Shown one piece after another: positions 16,065 to 25,646 of a stretch of 64,000 bases of DNA; positions within the stretch are counted from its first letter, which is position 1, and each line of letters opens with the position of its first letter. Made by a program: the position numbers and the translations under genes. Source of the DNA: Bacteroidaceae bacterium (GTDB lineage: Bacteria > Bacteroidota > Bacteroidia > Bacteroidales > Bacteroidaceae). Where the stretch lies: the NCBI GenBank assembly GCA_017458585.1, contig JAFTAJ010000037.1:1-64000 (forward strand). The letters run 5' to 3'. Below the pieces are notes generated by a model that was given only the letters and a program-made list of their open reading frames with translations, was not told the DNA's origin and did no database searches.

Positions 16065-17633
16065 ATGAAAAAAGTTTTATTTTGTATTCTTGCTTTAGGC
16101 GCACTATGGGTGCTGCCCTCGATGGGCTTCCGTCCTCCTACGATGGGATGGAGCTCGTGGAACACATTTGCCCTCAATATCAACGAGGATGTGATACTCG
16201 GCCAGGCTGAGGCTATGGTCAAGACGGGTCTCGCCAAGGCGGGCTACAAGTATATCAATATCGACGACGGCTATTTTCTTCCTCACGACAAAGAGACGAA
16301 GATGCTTGGTGTGAGAGAGGAACTCTTCCCCCACGGCATGCGCTATGTGGCTGACGAGATACATAAACTCGGCCTTAAGGCGGGTATCTACTCCGACGCA
16401 GGGGCCAATGCATGCGGCGGCTCGAAGGACATAGGCTACTACGGCTATGAGGTGGAGGACAATATCCTATTCTTCGACACCTGGGACTACGACTTTGTGA
16501 AGGTGGACTACTGCGGCGGACGCCAGTTGGGGCTTGACGAAGAAGAGCAGTACACTAAGATTATCAAGGCTATACGTGACAATGTTAAGAAGAAAGATGT
16601 TGTGTTTAATATCTGCCGCTGGGCGTACCCGGGTACCTGGGTGAGCGACTGGGCCGACTCATGGCGCACCACGGGCGACATTTACTGCGCATGGGTATCC
16701 GTGAAGTCGATTATCAAAGAGAATCTCTACCTTTCGGAGTTTACTCACGACGGCCACTACAATGATATGGACATGCTTGAAATTGGCCGCACGCTATCGC
16801 CCGACGAGGAGATAACGCACATGGCCGTGTGGTGCATCTTGAGCAGCCCGCTGCTGATAGGGTGCGACATGAGTCAGATACCCGAGTTCTCGCTCAACCT
16901 GATGAAAAACCCCGAGTTGATAGCCATCAATCAAGATGTGCTGGGCATCGGTGCGCCTGTGGTGCAGCGTCAGGGCGAGGTGTATGTCTTTGCCAAAGAT
17001 CTGAAGAAGGTGCGCGGCAAGGAGAGGGCTGTGTGTGTCACTAACCTCAGCGACGAGGTGCAGACTATCGACGTGGATATCAACAATCTCGGCTACGAGG
17101 GCACTATTGCTGTGCGCGACGTGGTGAATCATAAGGTGTTTGCTCCTGCCGCCCAGGGCAGGTTCAAGGTGACAGTGCCAGCCCACGGTTCACAGGTGTT
17201 TGTAACTACGGGTGTAGTACGCAACGAGCCGACGCGCTATGAGGCGGAGGCTTCGTGGATGAAGGCATATCAAGAGATTAGCAAGAAAAAGACTGCAACG
17301 TTCGGTCCATTGGAGGGCGCTTCGGGTGGCACCATCGTGACTACGCTGGGTGGCGACGACGATAACTATATGGAGTGGAAGCAGGTGTTTTCGAAGAAGG
17401 GCGGCGACTATGATTTAACTATTAAGTATGTTTGTGGCGAAGACCGTCCGCTGGCTGTGTCGGTAAATGGAGAGGAACTGCCCAATCTGAAGAGCCTCAA
17501 TGGCGGTAGCTGGGAAAAGGTGGCTGCCAAGACGGTGCGCATCAAGCTGCGCAAGGGAATGAACACCATTCGCTTGGGTGAGCAGGATAGTTGGGCTCCT
17601 AATATCGACTGCATCGAACTGAACAGGATATAA
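16065..17633 (+). CDS. Alpha-galactosidase, GH27, with C-terminal carbohydrate-binding domain
   Basis: GH27 enzymes remove terminal alpha-galactose by a retaining mechanism. A signal peptide (KKVLFCILALGALWVLPSMG) sends the 522-aa protein to the periplasm or beyond. The barrel begins with PPTMGWSSWNTF and IDDGYF. The nucleophile lies in FVKVDYCGG (D148) and the acid/base in YNDMDMLEIG (about D236). Residues about 390-522 form a beta-sandwich opening with RYEAEASW and ending DSWAPNIDCIELNRI, as in CBM6/CBM35-type modules. No transporter or regulator is adjacent. The WbqC-like gene follows 11 bases downstream and could be co-transcribed by chance rather than function. Confidence 0.93.
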   Translation: MKKVLFCILALGALWVLPSMGFRPPTMGWSSWNTFALNINEDVILGQAEAMVKTGLAKAGYKYINIDDGYFLPHDKETKMLGVREELFPHGMRYVADEIHKLGLKAGIYSDAGANACGGSKDIGYYGYEVEDNILFFDTWDYDFVKVDYCGGRQLGLDEEEQYTKIIKAIRDNVKKKDVVFNICRWAYPGTWVSDWADSWRTTGDIYCAWVSVKSIIKENLYLSEFTHDGHYNDMDMLEIGRTLSPDEEITHMAVWCILSSPLLIGCDMSQIPEFSLNLMKNPELIAINQDVLGIGAPVVQRQGEVYVFAKDLKKVRGKERAVCVTNLSDEVQTIDVDINNLGYEGTIAVRDVVNHKVFAPAAQGRFKVTVPAHGSQVFVTTGVVRNEPTRYEAEASWMKAYQEISKKKTATFGPLEGASGGTIVTTLGGDDDNYMEWKQVFSKKGGDYDLTIKYVCGEDRPLAVSVNGEELPNLKSLNGGSWEKVAAKTVRIKLRKGMNTIRLGEQDSWAPNIDCIELNRI

Positions 17634-17644
17634 GATAATCAGGA

Positions 17645-18238
17645 ATGATAATCCTTCCTTCCGCATACCTCGCGCCGGTGAGCTACTACGCGTTGCTGTG
17701 GGCTCATGGGCGCGAGGTTTGTATTGAGCAGTACGAGCACTACGTAAAGCAGACTCTGCGTAGCCGCGCCTATATAGCCACGGCACACGGTAGGGAATGC
17801 CTCACGGTGCCCGTGGTGCACAGCGCGGGAGGGAAGATGCTAATGCGCGATGTGAAGATAAGCGACCACGGCAACTGGCGCCACTTGCATTGGCAAGCTC
17901 TGCAAACTGCGTATGATAAGAGTCCTTTTTTTGAGTTTTATGCCGATGATTTCGCACATTTTTATGAGGGACGTCCTACGGAGTGGCTGCTGGAATTTAA
18001 CTTGATGCTGACGCAGACGGTGTGCAGGCTGATAGGAATGGAATATTCTCCAACATTGACCGACGAGTATTGCAAGGAAGGGGATTTTGTGGATATGCGC
18101 GACGCAACGTTCGACACAGTACAGACGCTTCCATATTATCAAGTGTTTGCTGAGCGCAATGGTTTCCTTGGTGGACTTAGTATAGTGGACCTCCTGTTCA
18201 ATATGGGGCCGGAATCTCTTGTAGTATTAAACTATTAA
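17645..18238 (+). CDS. WbqC-like family protein
   Basis: The 197-aa protein belongs to the WbqC family, named after a gene in O-antigen clusters; its enzymatic role is not firmly established. Typical family segments are the N-terminal LPSAYLAPVSYYALL, VPVVHSAGG, KISDHGNWRHLHWQALQTAY and SPFFEFYADDF. It has no signal peptide and is probably cytoplasmic. In many Bacteroidales the gene lies next to signal peptidase I genes; that neighbour is absent here. It is followed by a perfect 18-bp CTCCCCCTTAAGGGGGAG palindrome and then the topA promoter. Confidence 0.85.
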   Translation: MIILPSAYLAPVSYYALLWAHGREVCIEQYEHYVKQTLRSRAYIATAHGRECLTVPVVHSAGGKMLMRDVKISDHGNWRHLHWQALQTAYDKSPFFEFYADDFAHFYEGRPTEWLLEFNLMLTQTVCRLIGMEYSPTLTDEYCKEGDFVDMRDATFDTVQTLPYYQVFAERNGFLGGLSIVDLLFNMGPESLVVLNY

Positions 18239-18260
18239 TCCGTTTTTTTACTGTTCTCGT

Positions 18261-18278
18261 CTCCCCCTTAAGGGGGAG
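18261..18278. repeat. GC-rich palindromic element copy (spacer)
   Basis: CTCCCCCTTAAGGGGGAG is a perfect 18-bp palindrome in the wbqC-like/topA spacer. It is the simplest copy of the CCCCCT..AGGGGG family seen at 28282, 33576, 48475-48545, 49192-49250 and 49826-49882. No T-tract follows on either strand, so it is not a good intrinsic terminator. Confidence 0.7.
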
Positions 18279-18336
18279 TGAAAAAAGAGGTGCATTTTTT
18301 CTTATATATATAAGGTAGGGAATAGAATTTTTTGTG

Positions 18337-18344
18337 TAATTTTG
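18337..18344 (+). promoter_or_regulatory. -7 promoter box for topA
   Basis: TAATTTTG matches TAnnTTTG and lies 33 bases before the ATG at 18377. It excludes an in-frame upstream ATG at 18332. Upstream, TTATATATATAAGGTAGGGAA (18302-18322) resembles a stretch before mutA. Confidence 0.6.
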
Positions 18345-18376
18345 CCGCCGCTTTTTTACTTGCAAAAAATAGTATT

Positions 18377-20701
18377 ATGAAAAACCTAGTAATAGTTGAG
18401 TCGCCTGCCAAGGCAAAAACGCTGGGTCGTTTTTTGGGTTCCGACTTTAAGGTGATGTCGAGCCATGGACATATTCGCGACTTGAAGCCCCATTCATTTA
18501 GTATTGACAAAGAGACTCTGATGCCCGAGTATATAGTGCCAGACGACAAACTGAGCCTGGTGCGCAGTCTGAGGGATGCTGCCAAGAAAGCCGACAAGGT
18601 TTGGCTCGCATCTGATGAAGACCGCGAGGGAGAGGCTATCTCTTGGCATCTTACCGAGGTGCTAGGGCTGGATGCGGAGAAGACGAACCGTATTGTATTC
18701 CACGAAATAACCAAATCGGCGGTGCTGGCAGCAATAGAGAGTCCGCGCCATGTAGATCGCAATCTAGTCAACGCTCAGCAGGCTCGCCGTGTGCTTGACC
18801 GTATTGTGGGTTTTGAGCTCAGTCCTGTGTTGTGGCGCAAGATAAAGCCTGGACTCTCTGCCGGCAGAGTGCAGAGTGTGGCTGTGAGGCTTATAGTAGA
18901 GAAAGAGCGCGAGATAGAGAGTTTCAAGCAGAAGCCTATTTTTGTGGTGACCGCCCAGTTCGTCGCTATTGACGAGAAGGGCAATTCTCAGGCTCTTGGT
19001 GCAGAGTTGAACAAGCGCTTTGCCAAGATTGACGAAGCACGGGCATTTTTGGAGAGCTGCATGAACGCCACTTTTGAGGTGGAGGATGTGGAGATTAAGC
19101 CAGTGAAGCGCTCACCGGCGCCTCCGTTTATGACTTCTACTCTTCAGCAGGAGGCTGCGCGCAGGTTAGGTTTTTCTGTCACTCAGACAATGCGCGTAGC
19201 GCAGGTATTGTATGAGAACGGTCATATCACCTATATGCGTACCGACTCGCTCAACCTCAGTTCCTACTGCCTTGGCAGTGCCAAGCAGGTTATCACGGAG
19301 CAGATTGGCGCCAAGTATAGCAAGCCGCGTAATTTCCAGACTCACGCCAAGGGAGCGCAGGAGGCTCACGAGGCTATCCGCCCTACCCGTATGGATGTGA
19401 GCGAGATAGAGGGCACTCCGCAGGAGAAGCGTTTGTATCAACTTATTTACCTGCGTACTCTGGCCAGCCAGATGTCTGACGCTGTGATAGAGAAGACCAC
19501 GGCCACTATCGGCATCAGCGGTAGAGGGGAAAAGTTTGTAGCTATTGGCGAGGTGATGAAGTTCGACGGTTTCATCAGAGTATATCATGAGTTGACAGAC
19601 GACGAGAAAGAGGAGGCTAGTGCCATTCTGCCTGCTTTGACCAAGGGCATGGCATTGCGAAGGAAGAAGCTGCGTGCCACCGAGAAATTGTCGCCGCGTC
19701 CTCAGCGCTACAGCGAGGCCTCGCTGGTACACAAGATGGAGGAGTTGGGCATTGGTCGTCCCTCTACCTATGCCCCGACGATTAGCACCATCCAGCAGCG
19801 CGGTTATGTGGAGAAAGGCAACAAGGAGGGTGTGAAGCACAACTTTGTTACGCTCGAACTGCAGCAGAACGGAGTCAAGGAGACTGTAAAGGAAGGTGTT
19901 GCCGACATTGAGAAGGGTAAACTGTTGCCTACTGATACAGGCAAGATAGTCAACGACTTCCTTGCACTAGGTTTCCCTGCGATAATGGATTATGACTTTA
20001 CGGCCAATGTGGAGAAGGACTTCGACGCTGTGGCTGAGGGAAAGAAGGACTGGAACAAGCTAGTGCGCCAGTTCTACAACGATTTTACGCCACAAGTGGA
20101 GCAGGCTGCCGAGAAACAGAGCGAGCTCAAGGTGGGTGAACGCCAATTGGGCGTTGATCCCAAGACAGGCAAGATGCTCAGCGTCAAGATAGGGCGCTAT
20201 GGTCCTATGGCTCAGCTAGGCCTGTCAAGCGACAAGGAGAAACCACGCTTTGCACAGTTGCGCGAGGGTATGAGTATCGACTCCATTACTTTCGAGGAGG
20301 CGATGGATTTGTTTAAGTTGCCGAGAGTGCTGGGCACTATCGACGACCGCGACGTGATAGCCAACATCAGTCACTATGGCCCGTATGTGAGCTACAACAG
20401 GCAGAATGTGTCGATTCCTGCCGGTATTGACGTGATGGAGATAACGCTCGAGCAAGCAATGGAGCTTATAGACCAAAAGTCTGAGGCAGAGAAGAAGCGC
20501 CTGGTGCGCTCGTTGCCTGGCGGTATATTGATTATGAATGGTCGCTACGGTCCTTACCTTGTGTGGAACGACAAGAACTATCGTCTCACTAAGGCTCAAG
20601 CCGCCGAGATAAAGACGCTCACGGCAGAGCAGTGTCTGGAGATAATAGAAAAGGCTGACAATCGTATGGCTCATGCTTCGCGGGGTCGTCGCAGGAAATA
20701 A
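18377..20701 (+). CDS. topA: DNA topoisomerase I
   Basis: TopA relaxes negatively supercoiled DNA by single-strand passage. The 774-aa protein starts with the Toprim domain (KNLVIVESPAKAKTLGRFLG; later SDEDREGEAISWHL), followed by the type IA core with the active tyrosine in HITYMRTDSLNLS (about Y286) and the HEAIRPTR segment. The C terminus has glycine-rich topoisomerase C-terminal repeats (GRYGPMAQLG, SHYGPYVSYN, GRYGPYLVWN) instead of Zn-finger Cys clusters, as usual in Bacteroidota. The start at 18377 is chosen because the -7 box lies between it and the upstream ATG. aroK follows after 6 bases. Confidence 0.95.
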   Translation: MKNLVIVESPAKAKTLGRFLGSDFKVMSSHGHIRDLKPHSFSIDKETLMPEYIVPDDKLSLVRSLRDAAKKADKVWLASDEDREGEAISWHLTEVLGLDAEKTNRIVFHEITKSAVLAAIESPRHVDRNLVNAQQARRVLDRIVGFELSPVLWRKIKPGLSAGRVQSVAVRLIVEKEREIESFKQKPIFVVTAQFVAIDEKGNSQALGAELNKRFAKIDEARAFLESCMNATFEVEDVEIKPVKRSPAPPFMTSTLQQEAARRLGFSVTQTMRVAQVLYENGHITYMRTDSLNLSSYCLGSAKQVITEQIGAKYSKPRNFQTHAKGAQEAHEAIRPTRMDVSEIEGTPQEKRLYQLIYLRTLASQMSDAVIEKTTATIGISGRGEKFVAIGEVMKFDGFIRVYHELTDDEKEEASAILPALTKGMALRRKKLRATEKLSPRPQRYSEASLVHKMEELGIGRPSTYAPTISTIQQRGYVEKGNKEGVKHNFVTLELQQNGVKETVKEGVADIEKGKLLPTDTGKIVNDFLALGFPAIMDYDFTANVEKDFDAVAEGKKDWNKLVRQFYNDFTPQVEQAAEKQSELKVGERQLGVDPKTGKMLSVKIGRYGPMAQLGLSSDKEKPRFAQLREGMSIDSITFEEAMDLFKLPRVLGTIDDRDVIANISHYGPYVSYNRQNVSIPAGIDVMEITLEQAMELIDQKSEAEKKRLVRSLPGGILIMNGRYGPYLVWNDKNYRLTKAQAAEIKTLTAEQCLEIIEKADNRMAHASRGRRRK

Positions 20702-20707
20702 GTATCG

Positions 20708-21241
20708 ATGAAGAATATTATCCTACTCGGCTACATGGGAGCTGGCAAGACATCTGTAGGCAAGGTCATGGCGCGCAAGCTTGGCTTAAGCTTCTACGAC
20801 CTCGATTTCTTTATTGAGGAGCGTTTCCGCCGCAAGGTGGCGGACATCTTTGCCGAGCGTGGCGAGGAGAGGTTTCGCAAGATAGAGTATAACATGCTCC
20901 ACGAGCTTGCGGAGTTTGAGGATGTTGTGATAGCCGTTGGCGGCGGTACTCCCTGCTTTTTTGACAATATGGATTATATGAACTCTAAGGGCATCACGGT
21001 GTTTATGAACGCTTCACCCGAGATTATTGTCCGCCACCTCAAGATAAGCCATACGGTACGCCCGCTGCTGCAGCAGAAGCAGGGACAAGAGCTGATAGAC
21101 CACATAAGCCATCATCTGGAGCAGCGGCTGCCTTACTATGAAAAGGCGCAGTATAATATCAACGTAGATACGCTGGATAGTTTTGAAAAGATAGACCAAC
21201 TGGTTGACCATATATTGCAAACGGTTGGAATAAACAATTAG
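20708..21241 (+). CDS. aroK: Shikimate kinase
   Basis: AroK phosphorylates shikimate at the 3-hydroxyl with ATP, the fifth step of chorismate synthesis in the cytoplasm. The Walker A loop GYMGAGKTSVGK lies at residues 8-19. The substrate-binding aspartates sit in FYDLDFFIEE, and the GGG loop reads AVGGGTPC at about residues 77-84. The lid region follows with LKISHTVRPLL. Its 177 aa are normal. It is 6 bases downstream of topA and 4 bases upstream of speA, indicating one operon. Confidence 0.94.
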   Translation: MKNIILLGYMGAGKTSVGKVMARKLGLSFYDLDFFIEERFRRKVADIFAERGEERFRKIEYNMLHELAEFEDVVIAVGGGTPCFFDNMDYMNSKGITVFMNASPEIIVRHLKISHTVRPLLQQKQGQELIDHISHHLEQRLPYYEKAQYNINVDTLDSFEKIDQLVDHILQTVGINN

Positions 21242-21245
21242 GAAT

Positions 21246-23141
21246 ATGGCAAAATGGAGAATAGAGGATTCTGAGGAACTCTACAACATCGGAGGCTGGG
21301 GAGTGAACTTCTTTGGTGTGAACAAGAAGGGGCATGTCTATGTCACTCCGTGCAAGGACGAGGTGCAAATAGATCTCAAGGAACTCGTAGATAACCTGGT
21401 GGCTCACCGCACCAAGCCGCCTATGCTGCTGCGTTTCCCCGATATTCTCGACAGCCGCATACAGAAGACGGCGTCCTGTTTTGAGAAGGCTGCCAAGGAG
21501 TATAACTTCAAAGGCGAAAGCTTTATCATCTTCCCGATAAAGGTAAATCAGATGCGGCCCGTGGTGGAGGAGATTATCAGCCATGGCAAGCGCTACAACC
21601 TTGGTCTGGAAGCGGGCTCCAAGCCTGAGCTTCATGCTGTCATCGCTGCCAATATGGACAGTGACAGCCTCATCATTTGCAATGGGCACAAAGACCGCAG
21701 CTTCATTGAACTGGCCTTGCTGGCGCAGAAGATGGGCAAACGCATCTTCCTAGTGGCGGAGAAATTTGAGGAGTTGGAGACCATCGTTACTACAGCAGCC
21801 TCGCTCAATCTGCGCCCACATATCGGCATACGCATCAAGCTTGCTTCTTCTGGAGCAGGCAAATGGGAGGAGAGCGGCGGCGACGCCAGCAAGTTTGGTC
21901 TCGATTCGAGCGACCTACTCCGCGCTCTGGAGTATCTGCGCGAACACCAGATGGAAGACTGTCTCAAGTTGATGCACTTCCATATAGGCAGCCAGATAAC
22001 CAAGATACGCCGCATACAGTTTGCCCTCACCGAGGCTGCGCAGTTCTATGTGCAGCTACATAAGATGGGTTTCAATATTGAGTTTGTGGATTGTGGTGGT
22101 GGACTGGGCGTAGACTACGACGGCACTCGTTCGTCAAACAGTGAGAGTTCGGTTAACTATTCCATTCAGGAGTATATAAATGACTGCCTTTACACATTTG
22201 TGGAGGCTAGTGACCGCAACGAGATTCCCCATCCCAATATCATCTCCGAGGGGGGCCGTTCGCTCAGTGCCCACCACTCGGTGCTCATCCTCGAGGCTTT
22301 CGAGTCCACCCATCAGCCTGCCATGGACGAGGAGTGGGAGGCTTCGCCTGATGACCATAAACTGGTGCGTGATCTCAGCGATATATGGGATAAAGTATCG
22401 GCACGCTCTATGCTCGAAGACTGGCACGACGCAGAGCAGATACGTGAGGAGGGTCTCGACCTATTCCGTCACGGACTCATAGACCTCAAGACCCGTGCTC
22501 AGATAGAGAGTGTATATTGGAGCATCACCCGTGAGGTCAACGCCATAGCCCATAGCCAGAAGCACATGCCTGACGAGTTGCGCAAACTTGACCGCATTCT
22601 CGCCGACAAATACTATTGCAATTTCTCTATCTTCCAATCTCTTCCCGACTCGTGGGGCATCGACCAGTTTTTCCCAGTGATGCCTATCCATCGTCTCAAC
22701 GAGAAGCCCGATCACAACGGTACGCTTCAAGACATTACCTGCGACAGTGACGGCAAGATAGAGACCTTCGTTTATAATGGGCGCCAGACCACCTACCTGC
22801 CGCTTCATGCTCTCAAACCAGGCGAGCCATACTATATAGGAGTTTTCCTTGTGGGAGCCTATCAAGAGATATTGGGTAATATGCACAATCTGTTTGGTGA
22901 CACCAACGCTGTGCATGTCAGCGTCAATCGCGACGGCAGCTACAGTATCGACCAGATAATCGATGGCGAGACAGTGGCCGACGTGCTTGACTATGTGCAA
23001 TACGACCCGAAGCAGCTCGTGCGCCGTCTTGAAACATGGGTGGATAAGGCAGTGGCAGAGGAGCGTATCACGCCACGCGAGGGACAAGACTTTATTTCCA
23101 ACTTCCAGCGCGGCCTATACGGATATACTTATTTGGAGTAA
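21246..23141 (+). CDS. speA: Biosynthetic arginine decarboxylase
   Basis: SpeA decarboxylates arginine to agmatine for polyamine synthesis using PLP. The 631-aa length and the alanine racemase-fold N terminus match the family. The PLP lysine lies in FPIKVNQMRPVV (about K99); the PLP-phosphate loop is DCGGGLGVDYDG and the later motif is ISEGGRSLSAHHSVL. It starts 4 bases after aroK. The 3' end runs into a GGAGTAA-type tandem repeat that supplies the stop codon and purine-rich sequence just before argB, a gene it commonly accompanies in Bacteroides. Confidence 0.95.
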   Translation: MAKWRIEDSEELYNIGGWGVNFFGVNKKGHVYVTPCKDEVQIDLKELVDNLVAHRTKPPMLLRFPDILDSRIQKTASCFEKAAKEYNFKGESFIIFPIKVNQMRPVVEEIISHGKRYNLGLEAGSKPELHAVIAANMDSDSLIICNGHKDRSFIELALLAQKMGKRIFLVAEKFEELETIVTTAASLNLRPHIGIRIKLASSGAGKWEESGGDASKFGLDSSDLLRALEYLREHQMEDCLKLMHFHIGSQITKIRRIQFALTEAAQFYVQLHKMGFNIEFVDCGGGLGVDYDGTRSSNSESSVNYSIQEYINDCLYTFVEASDRNEIPHPNIISEGGRSLSAHHSVLILEAFESTHQPAMDEEWEASPDDHKLVRDLSDIWDKVSARSMLEDWHDAEQIREEGLDLFRHGLIDLKTRAQIESVYWSITREVNAIAHSQKHMPDELRKLDRILADKYYCNFSIFQSLPDSWGIDQFFPVMPIHRLNEKPDHNGTLQDITCDSDGKIETFVYNGRQTTYLPLHALKPGEPYYIGVFLVGAYQEILGNMHNLFGDTNAVHVSVNRDGSYSIDQIIDGETVADVLDYVQYDPKQLVRRLETWVDKAVAEERITPREGQDFISNFQRGLYGYTYLE

Positions 23142-23158
23142 GGAGTAAAGGAGTAAGG

Positions 23159-23938
23159 ATGGAACAGCTAACTATAGTAAAAGTAGGCGGCAAGATTGTG
23201 GAGGAACCCCAGTCGCTCAGCCAGTTGCTCAGTGCCTTCTCGCAGATAGAGGGCCATCGTATACTCGTGCATGGCGGTGGGCGTACCGCAACGCAGGTCG
23301 CTGCCAGTCTTGGCATTGAGACCAAGATGGTCAATGGACGTCGCGTCACTGATGCCGACATGCTCCGCGTTGTGACTATGGTCTATGGCGGTCTCGTCAA
23401 CAAGAATATTGTAGCGCAAATCAATGCGCGTTCTTCCACGGCAGTAGGCCTCACAGGAGCCGATATAGGCATTATCCGTAGCCATCGTCGTCCTCTGCAA
23501 CCCGATGGCACAGACTATGGTTTCGTGGGCGATGTCGACAGCGTTGATGCAGACGTACTTCAGACATTGCTGGAGGGTGGTATGCTACCCGTCATCGCCC
23601 CCCTCACTCTGGGTTCTGACGGCACGTTGCTCAACACCAATGCCGACACCATCGCCGGCTCTGTAGCTACCGCACTCGCCGACCGTTATGACGTGACTCT
23701 CGTATTCTGCTTCGAGCACAAGGGCGTGCTCCGCGATGCTAATGCGCCCGACAGCGTCATTCCCCAGATCGACAGCCGCAGCTACGATCAACTTAAAGCC
23801 GACGGCATCGTAAGTGGTGGCATGCTGCCTAAACTCGACAACAGCTTTGCGGCAGTCCGTGCAGGAGTGAAGCGTGTAGTCATCACATGCGTTGACCAGA
23901 TAGCAGACTATTCAAAATCAACAATCATACAATTATGA
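23159..23938 (+). CDS. argB: Acetylglutamate kinase
   Basis: ArgB phosphorylates N-acetylglutamate in arginine synthesis. The amino acid kinase fold is clear from VKVGGKIVEE at residues 5-14, VHGGGRTATQVA at about 38-49, the substrate loop NGRRVTDADMLRVV at about 60-73, and the nucleotide part NTNADTIAGSVA. The C-terminal GGMLPKLDNSFAAVRAGV is typical. At 259 aa it matches the short arginine-insensitive type; the N-terminal helix of the feedback-regulated form is absent. It follows speA after a repeat-filled 17-base spacer and overlaps the next gene by four bases (ATGA). Confidence 0.94.
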   Translation: MEQLTIVKVGGKIVEEPQSLSQLLSAFSQIEGHRILVHGGGRTATQVAASLGIETKMVNGRRVTDADMLRVVTMVYGGLVNKNIVAQINARSSTAVGLTGADIGIIRSHRRPLQPDGTDYGFVGDVDSVDADVLQTLLEGGMLPVIAPLTLGSDGTLLNTNADTIAGSVATALADRYDVTLVFCFEHKGVLRDANAPDSVIPQIDSRSYDQLKADGIVSGGMLPKLDNSFAAVRAGVKRVVITCVDQIADYSKSTIIQL

Positions 23939-25626
23939 AAAAGACATTCACCTTCATCTTCGCGATGATGCTGGGAGTGACATCGTTTGCTATCCAGCCC
24001 GAGAAAGTAAAGCCCGTCAAGAACATCATCCTTATGGTTACCGACGGCACTTCTATCAGTGCAGTCAGCACAGCGCGTTGGCTGAAAGTATATCGCTCTG
24101 GTAGCGCAGCAAACCCCGTCACGCTCAACATCGACCCGTGGCTCTGCGGCTATGTGCGCACATGCAACAGCGATGCACCCATTGGCGACTCCGCTCCCAC
24201 CACTTCGTGTTATGTCACCGGCCACCTCAGCCGCTCGGCATACATTGCCACGTATCCCCCCTACAAAGGCATTGACAACATAGAGCCCGTAGATTCTACC
24301 CGTGCCTACGCCCCCATGGCTTCGATCCTTGAGGCAGGCCGTCAGTTGCAGGGCAAGGCACTCGGCATGGTGTTCACCTGCCAGTACCCCCACGCCACTC
24401 CTGCTGACTGCTCCGCCCACTATTACAATCGCGGTGCCGAGCAGCTGCTCGCCGACCAGGCTGTACACAATGGTTTTGATGTAGTCATTGGTGGCGGTAA
24501 CTACTACCTCACTTCCGAGAGCGAAGCCTACCTGCGCAGCACAGGCACTAACGTCTATCGCAACAACCTCGCGGGTATGCGTGCGGACAAGAGTAATAAA
24601 ATGTGGGCATTATATGGCGATGTCGATATGGACTATGAAATCGACCGCAACCCCGACGAACAGCCCTCACTGGCAGAGATGACCCGCACAGCCATCGGCA
24701 AGCTAAGCAAGGACAAGGACGGTTTCTTCCTCCTCGTGGAAGGCTCTAAGGTCGACTGGGCAGCTCACGCCAATGACCCTGCAGCGCTCCCCAATGAGTT
24801 CCTCGCTTTCGACGAGGCATGCGGAGTGGCACTCGACTTCGCGCAGCGTGACGGCAATACCGTAGTCGTCATCGTGCCCGACCACGGCAACAGCGGCTTC
24901 AGTTTCGGCCGTCGCGATCTGGGCGACTATAGCCGCAAGAGTCTCAACACCCTTTTCAGCCAGGTGGATCGATTTAAGCGTACCGCCGATGGTATGGAGA
25001 TGCTTATGAACCAGCAGCCTTTTGACAGCCTGCGTAGCCTCTTCAAGCACTATGAGGGCATCGACCTTACCCCCGAGGAGTACAACCTGCTCATCAACTG
25101 CAAGGACTACAAGCAGAGCCCCATCCCCGAGGAGATGCGTAAGAGCGACAAGACTTCGCCCCTCTATAGCAGCTATCTCTCCGGCATCATCACCAAGATT
25201 CTCACCAAATACACCCCGTTCGCATGGACCACTGGCGGTCATACTGGCGAAGACGTATTCCTCGCAGTCTATAACCCCAACAACCAGCGCCCCCTGGGAT
25301 ACACCACCAATGTGCAGCTCGCCCATTACATCCAGAAACTCTGGGGCATGCACGGCAAGATGGACGATTTCACACGCCAGATTTTTGCGCGCCATAAGGA
25401 AGTCTTTGCCGGTTATGATATGAGCATCACCCACTCAGAGAAGGAGAATGTATGGCCTGTGCTCACCGTGAAAAATCCTGCTAACGGCAAAACTCTCACC
25501 GCCTATGCTTTCAGCAACATCATTGAGATAAACGGCAAGCGTGAGCAGTTGCCTTCTGTCATCACTTATGTCGATCGCAACGATATGTTCTATCTTCCCA
25601 AGAACCTCGCTGATCGACTGAAGTAG
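23935..25626 (+). CDS. Alkaline phosphatase (PhoA superfamily), secreted
   Basis: This metal-dependent phosphomonoesterase belongs to the alkaline phosphatase superfamily. A signal peptide (KKTFTFIFAMMLGVTSFA) sends the 563-aa protein to the periplasm. The first metal site is IILMVTDGTS; the nucleophile serine lies in IGDSAPTTSCYVTG (about S86). Later metal ligands are in FFLLVEGSKVDWAAHAND, VVVIVPDHGNSGFS and TTGGHTGEDV. The start overlaps the argB stop by four bases, so translation is probably coupled, though a role shared with arginine synthesis is not obvious. No phosphate-starvation box was recognised. Confidence 0.9.
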   Translation: MKKTFTFIFAMMLGVTSFAIQPEKVKPVKNIILMVTDGTSISAVSTARWLKVYRSGSAANPVTLNIDPWLCGYVRTCNSDAPIGDSAPTTSCYVTGHLSRSAYIATYPPYKGIDNIEPVDSTRAYAPMASILEAGRQLQGKALGMVFTCQYPHATPADCSAHYYNRGAEQLLADQAVHNGFDVVIGGGNYYLTSESEAYLRSTGTNVYRNNLAGMRADKSNKMWALYGDVDMDYEIDRNPDEQPSLAEMTRTAIGKLSKDKDGFFLLVEGSKVDWAAHANDPAALPNEFLAFDEACGVALDFAQRDGNTVVVIVPDHGNSGFSFGRRDLGDYSRKSLNTLFSQVDRFKRTADGMEMLMNQQPFDSLRSLFKHYEGIDLTPEEYNLLINCKDYKQSPIPEEMRKSDKTSPLYSSYLSGIITKILTKYTPFAWTTGGHTGEDVFLAVYNPNNQRPLGYTTNVQLAHYIQKLWGMHGKMDDFTRQIFARHKEVFAGYDMSITHSEKENVWPVLTVKNPANGKTLTAYAFSNIIEINGKREQLPSVITYVDRNDMFYLPKNLADRLK

Positions 25627-25646
25627 TAGAACAAGAATATTTTGCA

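Noticed and set aside
18261..18278. Intrinsic terminator after the WbqC-like gene
   Set aside because: The stem is perfect but no T-tract follows on either strand; it fits the palindromic repeat family better.
18332..18376. Upstream start for topA
   Set aside because: The -7 promoter box lies inside this stretch, so it would not be transcribed; the family N terminus begins at 18377.
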